Below are positions 1 through 6,746 of a DNA stretch of 20,040 bases, piece by piece. The notes beneath the pieces are model-generated. The model was not told the origin of the DNA, ran no database searches, and saw only the letters and a list, made by a program, of their open reading frames with translations. The DNA comes from RGIG426 sp045598965. Lineage in GTDB: Bacteria > Bacillota > Clostridia > Oscillospirales > Acutalibacteraceae. Within the stretch, counting starts at the first letter, position 1. Every line of letters begins with the position of its first letter. The stretch covers positions 1 to 20,040 of the forward strand of contig JAZRVH010000029.1 of the NCBI GenBank assembly GCA_045598965.1. The letters run 5' to 3'. A program made the translations under genes and the position numbers.

Positions 1-693
1 TACAGAAGAACTTCCTCCACTGTTTCTTGTCACCAATGATGCAGTGTATCCGAAAACATATCCAAATGCAGCATTAGGACCAGTCGCCTCTCTGCTTTCA
101 CCAACAAATGGCAATGTCATTTCTGTTACATTGTCGCAACCGGAAAAGGCGCCAGTGCCAATTCCTGTTACAGAACTTCTGACTAAAATAGATGTGACAG
201 AACTCACATAACTTCCCCAAGGCGCATTACCGGAGGAATAAGACGGAATTGCACCTTCACCAGAAATTTCAAGCAATCCATTCGAGTAAAATGCCCATTG
301 GAGATTGCTAATAACACCGCTATCTGTAACAGTTAGCTCGGATGTATCTACACGATCCGCCACCAATGCATCGTGGGCATTACGGGCCGCTTTCATATCA
401 CCGATATTCTCCACTTGGTCTTTTTGCGCCGCATTAAGCGCGTCGTATGCCTTTTCGGCAGCAACAATTCTCGCCAGTGAATCATCGGTGTATTCTACCG
501 TGCCGATGGCATCGATCAATACTTCAACTGCATCCACCTGCGCATCGGATTTCACGACAGACTGTTTTTCGTCGAGATAAGTGCCTGCCTCGGTAATATC
601 AAATCCGACGGCAAATGCTTGTGCGTTGGAGCATAATACCATCGCCACGCACAATACCATACTTAATACTTTTTTCATGTTTTTACTCTTCAT
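1..693 (-). CDS. Secreted BspA-like leucine-rich repeat protein (3' end beyond window)
   Basis: The reading frame is open from the ATG at 693 to the left edge (231 residues), so the C-terminus is missing. A signal peptide is clear: basic MKSKNMKK, a hydrophobic core and a small-residue site near AQAFA (about residue 28). Residues about 45-110 are helical and charged (EKAYDALNAAQKDQVENIGD). From about residue 120 the sequence has the pattern of BspA-type LRR_5 surface proteins: WAFYSNGLLEISGEGAIPSY, IGTGAFSGCDNVTEMTLPFVG, then an AAFGYVFG turn. Members of this family are extracellular and often adhesive. The start is chosen because GAGGAGG lies 8 bases upstream and the ATG overlaps the stop of the upstream gene (ATGA), implying translational coupling. 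Expression should follow the state of the invertible segment upstream of the pair. What the protein binds is not visible. Confidence 0.88.
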   Translation of the reverse strand, partial: MKSKNMKKVLSMVLCVAMVLCSNAQAFAVGFDITEAGTYLDEKQSVVKSDAQVDAVEVLIDAIGTVEYTDDSLARIVAAEKAYDALNAAQKDQVENIGDMKAARNAHDALVADRVDTSELTVTDSGVISNLQWAFYSNGLLEISGEGAIPSYSSGNAPWGSYVSSVTSILVRSSVTGIGTGAFSGCDNVTEMTLPFVGESREATGPNAAFGYVFGYTASLVTRNSGGSSSV

Positions 694-1709
694 TTCAATT
701 CCTCCTCGGATTTTGAATTTAGACCAAAGCCGTAATTTGCCATAAAATCTGATAGAAAGCTGTGTTCAGGCACACCAGGTTTCTCCCGTTGGAATTTCCG
801 CAAACCACAAACATACTCACAAGTTTTATGCGGCAAAAAGTTCGACATCATTTGCAAGCCGCCGATACTAACATTTTTACATAGCGGATTGGTCAAAACA
901 ATATTTACTGAATTCGATAAGTCCCACGATGTTTCATCATATCGCTCATTCAATGAAATAGCGTTTGAGAGAACAACAGCTGTTACTTTATCATACATTG
1001 TTTTGTTAATGGGTGTTTTGTCCTTTTCGCTGATGGTGAACGATGAAACATCACTTGCTATATTAAAAAAACCGGAATAAGGATTTACAATATAGTCCCA
1101 ATACGATATCAATTCGAATGTTGTGGTTGAAACAAATAAAATATTGCATACTGTATTAGAAGGTTCGGGAAATTTATTCTGAGCCGACAACAAGCAATCT
1201 TTTACCTTGTTGTCTGTCATATTATCGGTAGTAACCCCTGTAAACTGACTGCTGCCTATATTCTTCGACATTTGTTGAATCAGATCATTCATTACGGCAT
1301 CATTTATACTTTTATCACCAAATCGGCAATCAAATTTACCGTGAATCATATTATCACTGTTTTCAAAATACTCGGGTGATTTGACTTCAAAGTTATATTG
1401 AATGCCACCGTATTCTAAAGAAATATCAACATTACTTCCATTTCCAATGTTCTTGTTTTTTTCAATTAAATAAGGTATGGTGTATTTTGAAAAGAGAAAA
1501 TATAGCAGCAATTCCGATATTCCTTGATTGAAACTGAACTTATTATATTCCTTATTCGCACAAATAAGTGTTTTGAATTTGTCTTCGGGTATAGTCGGTA
1601 AATCAGAAACGAGGTCCTTAAAATTTTGGGCATATATCTCGTTCTCGTGTATTTTTAATGGATTTTCGCAGCAGAGAGAACAGACAACTTCATTCATTTT
1701 TTCAGTCAT
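690..1709 (-). CDS. Hypothetical protein with PD-(D/E)xK nuclease-like core
   Basis: This 339-residue protein has no signal peptide or membrane segment, so it is probably cytoplasmic. I do not recognise the family by name. Seen in the sequence: a helix with Glu66 (GISELLLYFLF), then Asp95 in NVDISLEYGG, then Glu108-x-Lys110 in QYNFEVKSPEY. The E...D...ExK order and strand context match the catalytic core of the PD-(D/E)xK superfamily; this assignment is inference. A Cys cluster (C10, C13, C14) sits at the N-terminus. The gene starts at an ATG with AGGAGG a few bases upstream and its TGA overlaps the ATG of the LRR gene. It is clearly more AT-rich than the housekeeping genes of this window, suggesting acquisition. 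No promoter faces it in the present orientation. Confidence 0.85.
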   Translation of the reverse strand: MTEKMNEVVCSLCCENPLKIHENEIYAQNFKDLVSDLPTIPEDKFKTLICANKEYNKFSFNQGISELLLYFLFSKYTIPYLIEKNKNIGNGSNVDISLEYGGIQYNFEVKSPEYFENSDNMIHGKFDCRFGDKSINDAVMNDLIQQMSKNIGSSQFTGVTTDNMTDNKVKDCLLSAQNKFPEPSNTVCNILFVSTTTFELISYWDYIVNPYSGFFNIASDVSSFTISEKDKTPINKTMYDKVTAVVLSNAISLNERYDETSWDLSNSVNIVLTNPLCKNVSIGGLQMMSNFLPHKTCEYVCGLRKFQREKPGVPEHSFLSDFMANYGFGLNSKSEEELK

Positions 1710-1731
1710 ATTTAACCTCCTTTAAATGACA

Positions 1732-1749
1732 ACATAATGGTGATTATGT
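1732..1749 (+). repeat. Left inverted repeat of predicted invertible segment
   Basis: ACATAATGGTGATTATGT. The site is itself a near-palindrome: 7-bp arms ACATAAT/ATTATGT around the asymmetric centre GGTG. That is the expected form of a tyrosine recombinase core site, with two inverted binding arms and a polar spacer. Its exact reverse complement lies at 1975-1992. It sits directly upstream of the ribosome binding site of the leftward operon. Confidence 0.85.
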
Positions 1750-1802
1750 CGTAAGAGCATCCTCTTATTGGGTGGTTCAAACTAAAAATGAGCGCAAAAA
1801 AC

Positions 1803-1850
1803 AAAGCCCTTCTTAGTTTTGTCGATTGAATGTCTGAAAAGGGCTTTTTC
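1803..1850. terminator. Hairpin terminator inside the invertible segment
   Basis: Arms AAAGCCCTT (1803-1811) and AAGGGCTTT (1839-1847), with a T-tract on the + strand and T-rich sequence on the - strand side too, so it may act both ways. It lies between the segment interior and the leftward operon and would limit leftward readthrough in the present orientation. Confidence 0.6.
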
Positions 1851-1908
1851 GTTATGCCTGTTTTTGAATTCTGTGTGGGTTAATGCCTTTCGGCTTAAAA
1901 TAAATTGG

Positions 1909-1937
1909 TTGATTTTTCCTGCATTTTATGATATATT
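1909..1937 (+). promoter_or_regulatory. Sigma-A promoter within the invertible segment
   Basis: -35 TTGATT (1909-1914), 17-bp spacer, -10 TATATT (1932-1937) preceded by TGA, an extended -10 form. In the present orientation it fires rightward into the terminator at 1997-2021. After inversion it would drive the nuclease-like/LRR operon. The - strand has a TATAAT near 1940 but no convincing -35 partner. Confidence 0.75.
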
Positions 1938-1974
1938 ATAACAATAAGGTTATATGATGCTTACTGCCTAAGCA

Positions 1975-1992
1975 ACATAATCACCATTATGT
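1975..1992 (-). repeat. Right inverted repeat of predicted invertible segment
   Basis: ACATAATCACCATTATGT, an 18/18 reverse complement of the site at 1732-1749, so the central four bases are CACC instead of GGTG. The opposite polarity of the centres predicts inversion rather than deletion. Just inside each repeat lies a 6-bp-stem hairpin (1752-1767 and 1958-1974). Confidence 0.85.
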
Positions 1993-1996
1993 ATTC

Positions 1997-2021
1997 GCCG
2001 CCGCTTCGGGCGGCTTTTTTT
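1997..2021 (+). terminator. Rho-independent terminator just outside the right inverted repeat
   Basis: GCCGCC (1997-2002), loop GCTTCG, GGCGGC (2009-2014), then seven T. The T-run is on the + strand, so it stops rightward transcripts such as that from the promoter at 1909-1937, protecting the recombinase gene from antisense transcription. Confidence 0.85.
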
Positions 2022-2862
2022 ATATCACAAGCTGCATGCGTTCCATACGCCGACGGTGTTCCGTACCGGTGCTGACAATATAAATCCGTGTCGTGTTGAT
2101 ACTGCTATGACCGAGAATATCGGCGAGCTTGGCAATGTCCTTTTCAATAGCATAGAACACCCGCGCGAACAAATGCCGCAAATTATGCGGAAATACCTTT
2201 TCGGGATTGACCTCTGCCTCGGTGCAGAGGTTTTTCATTTCTCGCCAAATATTCGTGCGGCTCATCGGTTTGCCCGTGCGTGTCACAAACACCGCACCCG
2301 ACGTGAGGTTGTGTTTGGCGATATACCGAAGCAACTTCTTTTGCAACTCGCGCACAAGAAACACGCTCCGCGTTTTGCCTTTGAGTGAAACCGTCGCTTC
2401 ACCGCGCCGCACCGCCTCAACGGTAATAAATTGCAATTCGCTGACACGAATGCCCGTCCCGCAAATTGTTTGCAAAACAAGCGATAACCGCTCGTTCTGC
2501 TTCCGTTCCGCCGTACTGCATAACCGCTCGTACTCCGATTTCGTCAGTTCTTTTTCTTCTGGGCAAAACACCTGCTGTTGCACCTTCAACGATTTTACCC
2601 GCAGCTCGCTCCAACCGAGAAACGAAAACAGACTGTTGATGCTCGCGAGCATTGAATTAACACTCCGCACGGCATACCCGTTGTCTAGTAAGTGCTGTTT
2701 ATACGCGATGACGATTTCTTTCGTGATGGTGCCCGCACAAAAAGCGACGAACGCCGTTACGTCGCGGATATATTTTTCGATGGTGTTTTCGCTTTTCTCC
2801 TCCTTTCGCAAATGGTTACAAAACCTTCTGATTTCTTTGTCTGCCAAAAAATGCTTTTTCAT
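2020..2862 (-). CDS. Tyrosine recombinase (XerC/D-type, candidate DNA invertase)
   Basis: This 280-residue site-specific recombinase cuts and rejoins DNA through a 3'-phosphotyrosine. An N-terminal SAM-like core-binding domain (about 1-95) is followed by a complete catalytic domain: Arg139 (GTGIRVSEL), a Lys in the GKTR hairpin (Lys161/163), His226-x-x-Arg229 (PHNLRH), His252 (LGHSS) and nucleophile Tyr261. Length and lack of an extra arm-binding domain fit Xer and phase-variation invertases better than phage integrases. The ATG at 2862 is chosen because GGAGG lies 8 bases upstream and the N-terminus matches the family; the frame continues upstream to 3057, but that part covers a terminator hairpin. 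The 18-bp inverted repeats just past its stop codon are the natural candidate substrates. Alternatively it could integrate a mobile element. Confidence 0.9.
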   Translation of the reverse strand: MKKHFLADKEIRRFCNHLRKEEKSENTIEKYIRDVTAFVAFCAGTITKEIVIAYKQHLLDNGYAVRSVNSMLASINSLFSFLGWSELRVKSLKVQQQVFCPEEKELTKSEYERLCSTAERKQNERLSLVLQTICGTGIRVSELQFITVEAVRRGEATVSLKGKTRSVFLVRELQKKLLRYIAKHNLTSGAVFVTRTGKPMSRTNIWREMKNLCTEAEVNPEKVFPHNLRHLFARVFYAIEKDIAKLADILGHSSINTTRIYIVSTGTEHRRRMERMQLVI

Positions 2863-2896
2863 TGTTTTTACCTCCGAATATGACGTTATTGGCCGT

Positions 2897-2951
2897 ATCC
2901 GAAAAGCATGAAACACAGAATTGCGATTTATTGTAAATCGTTTTTTCGGAT
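2897..2951. repeat. Nested inverted repeat upstream of the tyrosine recombinase gene
   Basis: Outer 9-bp arms ATCCGAAAA (2897-2905) and TTTTCGGAT (2943-2951) enclose a perfect 7-bp hairpin CGATTTA/TAAATCG (2924-2940). It lies in the 5' leader or promoter region of the recombinase gene, so an operator, attenuator or accessory recombination site are all possible. Confidence 0.6.
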
Positions 2952-2981
2952 AAAACCATTGTATGGACATTTTAATATAAC

Positions 2982-3032
2982 AAAGCCCTGCTTGAAACCA
3001 AGAGTTTCTTTTGACTTCAAGCAGGGCTTTTT
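2982..3032 (+). terminator. Strong hairpin terminator upstream of the recombinase gene
   Basis: Perfect 15-bp stem: AAAGCCCTGCTTGAA (2982-2996) and its complement at 3016-3030, then a T-run. It is best read on the + strand but the - strand side is also T-rich. It isolates the recombinase gene from the repeat region to its right. The stem top resembles the hairpin at 1803-1847. Confidence 0.75.
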
Positions 3033-3093
3033 GTTGTTTTCGATTTTCTTCTTGCATTTTTCAATTTTTTCAAAATCGCATGTTGAATTTTCG

Positions 3094-3508
3094 GCGATTT
3101 TTCTACTTGTATTAGTGAAAGGTTTTTTTGAAATTTTAGGTTAAAAATCGAGCGATTTTTCTACAACCATTAGTAGAAGGGAAAATTTTTCCGAAAAATT
3201 AAAAGTTTTTTCGAAAAACACCTTCACAAACGGCACCTCCCAGTCCTTATAAGTAGAGAGGTAAATTTTCATGATGTTTAGCCGAGCGATTTGGCGCCAA
3301 AATGGCGCCAGCTTTCGGGGGTGATCGGTCGGTGGCGCCAAAATGGCGCCAATTTCCGTGAAACTTTTTTCGAAAAAAGACTGTACATACGCCACCCCTT
3401 TGTCCCTTTACATTGAAAGGGCTTTTGTGAACATTTTGAAAACATTTTCGCAAACCTACTACACGAACGACACCCCTTATTCCTTACATAGTAGAGGGAC
3501 ATTTTTCG
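3094..3508. repeat. Array of degenerate repeats (iteron-like) before the mobilization genes
   Basis: Five related copies of a motif like ATTAGTAGAAGGGAAAATTT lie at about 3103-3129, 3161-3190, 3241-3269, 3401-3428 and 3481-3508. The first two share an exact 13-bp lead GCGATTTTTCTAC (3094-3106, 3152-3164). The last three are longer units of about 65 bp that begin with a TTTTCGNAAA palindrome and include an ACNNCACC box and a short hairpin. Spacings are about 58, 80, 160 and 78 bp. Position next to an oriT-like region suggests binding sites for replication, partition or relaxosome proteins. No gene is convincing here. Confidence 0.55.
3292..3351. repeat. 19-bp direct repeat made of GGCGCC palindromes
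   Basis: TGGCGCCAAAATGGCGCCA occurs at 3292-3310 and 3333-3351, 41 bp apart. Each copy holds two TGGCGCCA palindromes separated by AAA, giving four GC-rich palindromes in an otherwise AT-rich stretch. It sits where a repeat unit of the surrounding array would be expected, looks like a dimeric protein-binding site, and has no coding sense. Confidence 0.75.
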
Positions 3509-3626
3509 ACAACTGAATAGCCGCACCCGAGGGAGATATGACTGCGCGATGAAATGAGCGCGGCGACGCCGCTTGGCAGGGGCAGGGATACAAAAACCAA
3601 CTCGGGAGCGCGGTGCTTAAAAACAA

Positions 3627-3735
3627 CCGTGGCTATACGGTGGCTGTTATATCCGTAAGGATAACGAGCATGGGATTTGTGTAGCCACCATCCCTCCGTG
3701 TCAAAGACACGAAAGGGGCAAGCCCCTGTAACCCC
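3627..3735. promoter_or_regulatory. Candidate oriT / relaxosome binding region
   Basis: A run of inverted repeats directly precedes mobC: GTGGCTATAC (3629-3638) or GGTGGCT (3639-3645) can pair with GTGTAGCCAC (3679-3688); CGTGTC-AAA-GACACG occupies 3697-3711; GGGGC-AA-GCCCC occupies 3715-3726. In mobilizable elements of clostridia the transfer origin normally lies immediately upstream of mobC/relaxase genes with this type of hairpin cluster. The nick site cannot be assigned by eye. Confidence 0.5.
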
Positions 3736-3755
3736 ACTTGAAAGGAGTGAAATCT

Positions 3756-4076
3756 ATGAGAACAAGAACAGAAGAAATCAACGTGCGGCTGTTCAAAAGC
3801 GAAAAGAATCTTATCCGCCGCAACGCGAAAAAGTGCGGCATGAACCTGTCCGAATATCTCCGCACGCTCGGCACCAACGCCGTTGTAAAAGAAGCGCCGA
3901 GCGAGGAACTCATGCTCGCCTATCGGAAAGTTATCGCTCTTTCGGACAGTATCGAATGGGATTCTCCGCATGCACACATCGCGGACGAGCTGGAAGAAAT
4001 CGGCAAGTTGCTTTTGGAAGCGTATCACGGAAAGGAGGATGCCGATGGCAGTCACGAAGATTTGAGCCATTCATGA
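3756..4076 (+). CDS. mobC: MobC-like relaxosome accessory protein
   Basis: This 106-residue protein is a plasmid-mobilization relaxosome component that binds oriT and helps the relaxase nick it. The N-terminus has a ribbon-helix-helix look: strand EINVRLFKSEKN, a helix RRNAKKCGM, then LSEYLRTLGTNAVV, typical of MobC. The ATG at 3756 is chosen because AAAGGAG lies just upstream; an in-frame TTG at 3738 would overlap that site. The 3' end overlaps the natural start of the relaxase gene at 4045, which is usual for a mob operon. Confidence 0.82.
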   Translation: MRTRTEEINVRLFKSEKNLIRRNAKKCGMNLSEYLRTLGTNAVVKEAPSEELMLAYRKVIALSDSIEWDSPHAHIADELEEIGKLLLEAYHGKEDADGSHEDLSHS

Positions 4077-5490
4077 CAGCGTGGCTCGTGTCGTGGATTA
4101 CTGTCAAAACCCGGACAAAACCAAACTGCCGGATCTTGAACAAGTGCTTGTTTACGCTACCGACAAAGCCAAAACCGTCGATGAGAACGAAACGAGGTAT
4201 GCCGTGACCGGCATCAACTGTAAAGCGGAAACCGCCGCCAAAGAGATGGCAGCGGTGCAAAAACGATTCGGCAAGACCGGCGGCAATGTCGTCTATCACG
4301 CGTACCAATCGTTTAAGACCGGCGAGGTGTCGGCAGAAGACTGTCACCGCATCGGTGTGGAAACAGCAAAGCAGGTGTGGGGTGACAACTATCAGGTGTT
4401 AGTCGCCACCCACTTTAACACGGGAACCTATCACAATCATTTTGTTATCAACTCGGTCGGAATGTGGGACGGACGAAAGCTCGAGGCCAAATACAAAACC
4501 TACTACGACCTTCGCAACGCATCCGACCGCATCTGCGAGAAACACAAACTGACGGTGCTACAAGATCCGCAACGACACAAAACACCGCGCTCCATTTACT
4601 TTGCGGAAAAGAACGGCGAACCCACACGGTACAACCTGATGCGAGAAGCGCTCGACAAAGCGATTTCGCTTTCCGGTTGCCATAACGATCTATGTGCGGT
4701 TCTCCGCAAACTCGGGTATGAGCTGTCTGTCGATGTAAACCGAACATATCCGACCATTCGTCCGATCCATTCCAAAAAGCCCACGCGCCTGTATCGGCTC
4801 GGCCCTGCGTATGAGCCGGAAGCCATCCGCGAGCGACTCTTGCAAAACCAATGGAATCCCGAAGTGCAAAAGCAGTATTACGAGTTTATGGGAGCATACA
4901 CGCGCAACATCTACCGCAAACCGCCGACCGAAGAATATTATCGTCGGCGCGAGTTTTACAAGACGGCACCGACCGTTGTCGGGTATGTATCGCTCTTTCG
5001 GTGTATTGCGATTGTGCTCGGCATTGAACCGTTTCCGCAAACGCAACAATTCCAAAAACCGTTATCGCCGGAATGTCGAGAAGCGTGTCGCAAACTCGAC
5101 CGTTACACCGCCGAACTCACTTTGGTAGCCAGCGAGCATTTGGACACGCCGAAAGATATCCAAAAGTATCTGGAAAAGGTCAACGGAGAAATCGACCGTA
5201 TTTCTGTCACGCGGAACAAAATCCGCAACAAACAAAAATACTGTACCGAACCTGCGAAAAAGGAACAACTCAAACACGATTGCACGGCATGCACGAAAGC
5301 GCTTGCCGCGCTGCGCAAAAAGCGTACCGTTGCGAACAACATTCTCGAAGATAACCCAAAGATTCGAGAACTGTTAAAAAGCGAATACGCCGCACGAACA
5401 CAAACCGATCCGTATTTGTCCGAAAAGGAAAAACGAGCCGCCACAGACCCGCACACACTCACAAAAACACACAATACATGGGAACGCTGA
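4045..5490 (+). CDS. mobA: MobP-type relaxase with in-frame TGA at codon 7 (possible pseudogene)
   Basis: This relaxase nicks oriT and carries the strand during conjugative transfer. The best start is the ATG at 4045: AAAGGAGG sits 6 bases upstream and the peptide MAVTKI-stop-AIHDSVARVVDY matches family N-termini, where Trp normally stands at codon 7. Here codon 7 is TGA (4063-4065). The rest is open; a GTG at 4081 could restart translation and still include the probable nicking Tyr (VVDYCQNPDKT), losing the first strand. The metal-binding triad is intact: THFNTGTYHNHFVIN, H111, H118 and H120 counted from 4081. Length from 4081 is 469 residues, near normal. The C-terminal third is charged and helical. 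Whether it is a fresh nonsense mutation, a functional shortened protein or a sequencing error cannot be decided here. Confidence 0.85.
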
Positions 5491-5513
5491 ACACAGCAGA
5501 AAGGAAAATTATC

Positions 5514-6377
5514 ATGAATCAAATCAAACAAAAGACATCGGGATTTAACATCTACGATGAAATCCCCCTTGCCGAACTTGTACCGTTCAAAAATCACCCA
5601 TACAAGGTGAAAGACGATGCCGAGATGGATGCTCTCAAAAAGAGTATCGAAGAATCGGGCGTCCTTGTGCCGGCAGTCGCACGCTACAATCCGCACGGTG
5701 ACGGGTACGAACTGATTGCCGGTCACCGCCGCTTTGCCGCGTGCCAGGCACTCGGTTTCGAAAAGATGCCGGTCATCGTTTTCGACAACCTCACCGATGA
5801 AGAAGCCGTCATTATGATGGTGGACTCAAACCTCCAGCGCGAACACGTCTTGCCGAGCGAAAAAGCCTTCGCGTACAAGATGAAAATGGAGGCACTTTCT
5901 CATCAAGGACAAACTTGTGGACAAGTTGGCCACAAGTCCCGTGAAGAAATCTCCGAAACCGAAAGCGGTCGCACCGTCCAACGCTACATCCGCTTGACGT
6001 ATCTCATCCCCGAACTGCTCGAATGGATGGACGAGGGTAAAATGGCATTTTCCGTCGGTGTGGAATTGTCGTTTTTGGATAAGCAGGCGCAATACGATGT
6101 CGTGGATATTTGCGAACAGCACGACTGCACACCGTCCTACTCGCAAAGCTGGCACTTACATCAGCACGCTAAAGACGGCACGCTCGATCGGGAAATTATC
6201 GCAAAAACCCTCTCCGCCGAAAAACCGAACCAACGGGAAACGCTGAAAATCCCGATGGATAAACTGCGCGACCGGTTACCGAAAAATCTTTCGGTGAAAG
6301 AGCAAGAGGACTTTGTGCTTAAAGCCGTTGATCATTACAAAAAACACCTCGTCCGAAGCCGCGACCGAGAACGATAA
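5514..6377 (+). CDS. ParB/RepB/Spo0J family partition-like protein
   Basis: This 287-residue protein has the ParB N-terminal nuclease-like fold: strand IPLAELVPFKNHPYKV, KKSIEESGVLVPAVAR, and the signature AGHRRFAACQALG at about 75-87, followed by NLQREHVLPSEKAFAYKMKM, the start of the DNA-binding helical domain. Elements of this type often carry a ParB-like protein beside the relaxase, perhaps for stability or regulation; no ParA partner is visible. The ATG at 5514 is chosen over the frame start at 5478, because 5478 lies inside the relaxase end and AAAGGA precedes 5514. The insert around GQTCGQVGHKSREEIS is hydrophilic and may be a loop. Confidence 0.85.
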   Translation: MNQIKQKTSGFNIYDEIPLAELVPFKNHPYKVKDDAEMDALKKSIEESGVLVPAVARYNPHGDGYELIAGHRRFAACQALGFEKMPVIVFDNLTDEEAVIMMVDSNLQREHVLPSEKAFAYKMKMEALSHQGQTCGQVGHKSREEISETESGRTVQRYIRLTYLIPELLEWMDEGKMAFSVGVELSFLDKQAQYDVVDICEQHDCTPSYSQSWHLHQHAKDGTLDREIIAKTLSAEKPNQRETLKIPMDKLRDRLPKNLSVKEQEDFVLKAVDHYKKHLVRSRDRER

Positions 6378-6389
6378 GGAGGCATGCTT

Positions 6390-6665
6390 ATGACTACAAA
6401 ACAAGCTCGAGAAAAATACCGTCTGTTCCTTTGCGCAGGTGGGCGTATTGAAGACGAAAACCCTATCGATCTTCGGCAGTGCTTACACACGGAAACGATA
6501 AACGGCGAGGTGGGTTATCCGGTATGCGTTGTCCCAAACAACATTCATGTGTCGAAAGAAATCGGCAATACCGTGTATGACGTTACTGCCGATTTTGATA
6601 CGACAGGAAAGGAATCGTTGTTTCAGCAGTTCGAAAAACTGATTTTGGATAATCCGCAGATTTGA
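6390..6665 (+). CDS. Small hypothetical protein of the mobilizable element
   Basis: This 91-residue protein is not one I recognise. It begins MTTKQAREKYRLF, has no signal peptide or membrane segment, and ends in a helix (LFQQFEKLILDN). The middle looks like a beta-rich small domain (NGEVGYPVCVVPNN, IGNTVYDVTADFD). The second ATG (6390) is preferred over 6384 because AAGGAGG (6376-6382) would be only one base from the latter. It lies 12 bp after the ParB-like gene, so it is in the same transcript, and is followed by a hairpin that may end it. Confidence 0.65.
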   Translation: MTTKQAREKYRLFLCAGGRIEDENPIDLRQCLHTETINGEVGYPVCVVPNNIHVSKEIGNTVYDVTADFDTTGKESLFQQFEKLILDNPQI

Positions 6666-6673
6666 TAGAAAAA

Positions 6674-6714
6674 GCCGGGCATTGTAAAGTGAAATCACCT
6701 CAACAATGCTCGGC
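6674..6714 (+). terminator. Hairpin between small gene and serine recombinase
   Basis: GCCGGGCATTGT (6674-6685) pairs with ACAATGCTCGGC (6703-6714), 12 bp with one G-U pair. Only TTCT follows, so as a terminator it is weak; attenuation or RNA processing ahead of the recombinase gene is possible. Confidence 0.5.
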
Positions 6715-6746
6715 TTCTCAGGCGTGTAACGCCGGAAAGGAGATTT

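Larger units (their letters stand above)
1732..1992. mobile_element. Predicted invertible promoter segment (inverton), OFF orientation
   Basis: The 225-bp interval between the inverted repeats holds a sigma-A promoter directed rightward (1909-1937) and a hairpin terminator (1803-1850), but no gene. The leftward operon begins 23 bp beyond the left repeat and a tyrosine recombinase gene lies on the other side. Inversion would turn the promoter toward the operon, place the terminator behind it, and leave a short leader into AGGAGG. This is a structural inference; inversion has not been shown. Confidence 0.75.

Noticed and set aside
1732..1992. The two 18-bp sites as simple repressor operators
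   Set aside because: Each is near-palindromic, so this is possible, but exact opposite polarity around a promoter, flanking terminators and an adjacent recombinase are better explained by inversion.
2056..2911. Rightward open frames over the tyrosine recombinase gene
   Set aside because: No ribosome binding site or recognisable domains; the catalytic residues of the leftward gene are intact.
2863..3057. Longer N-terminus for the tyrosine recombinase (65 extra residues)
   Set aside because: The extension runs through a nested hairpin and a terminator-type stem, lacks family similarity, and the ATG at 2862 has a proper ribosome binding site.
3292..3351. CRISPR-like repeat pair
   Set aside because: Only two copies, the repeat is itself two palindromes, and there are no cas genes.
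4063..4065. Genome-wide recoding of TGA as Trp
   Set aside because: Other genes in the window end properly at TGA (for example both sigma-operon genes, mobC and the dockerin neighbours' frames) and use TGG for Trp, so recoding is not needed.
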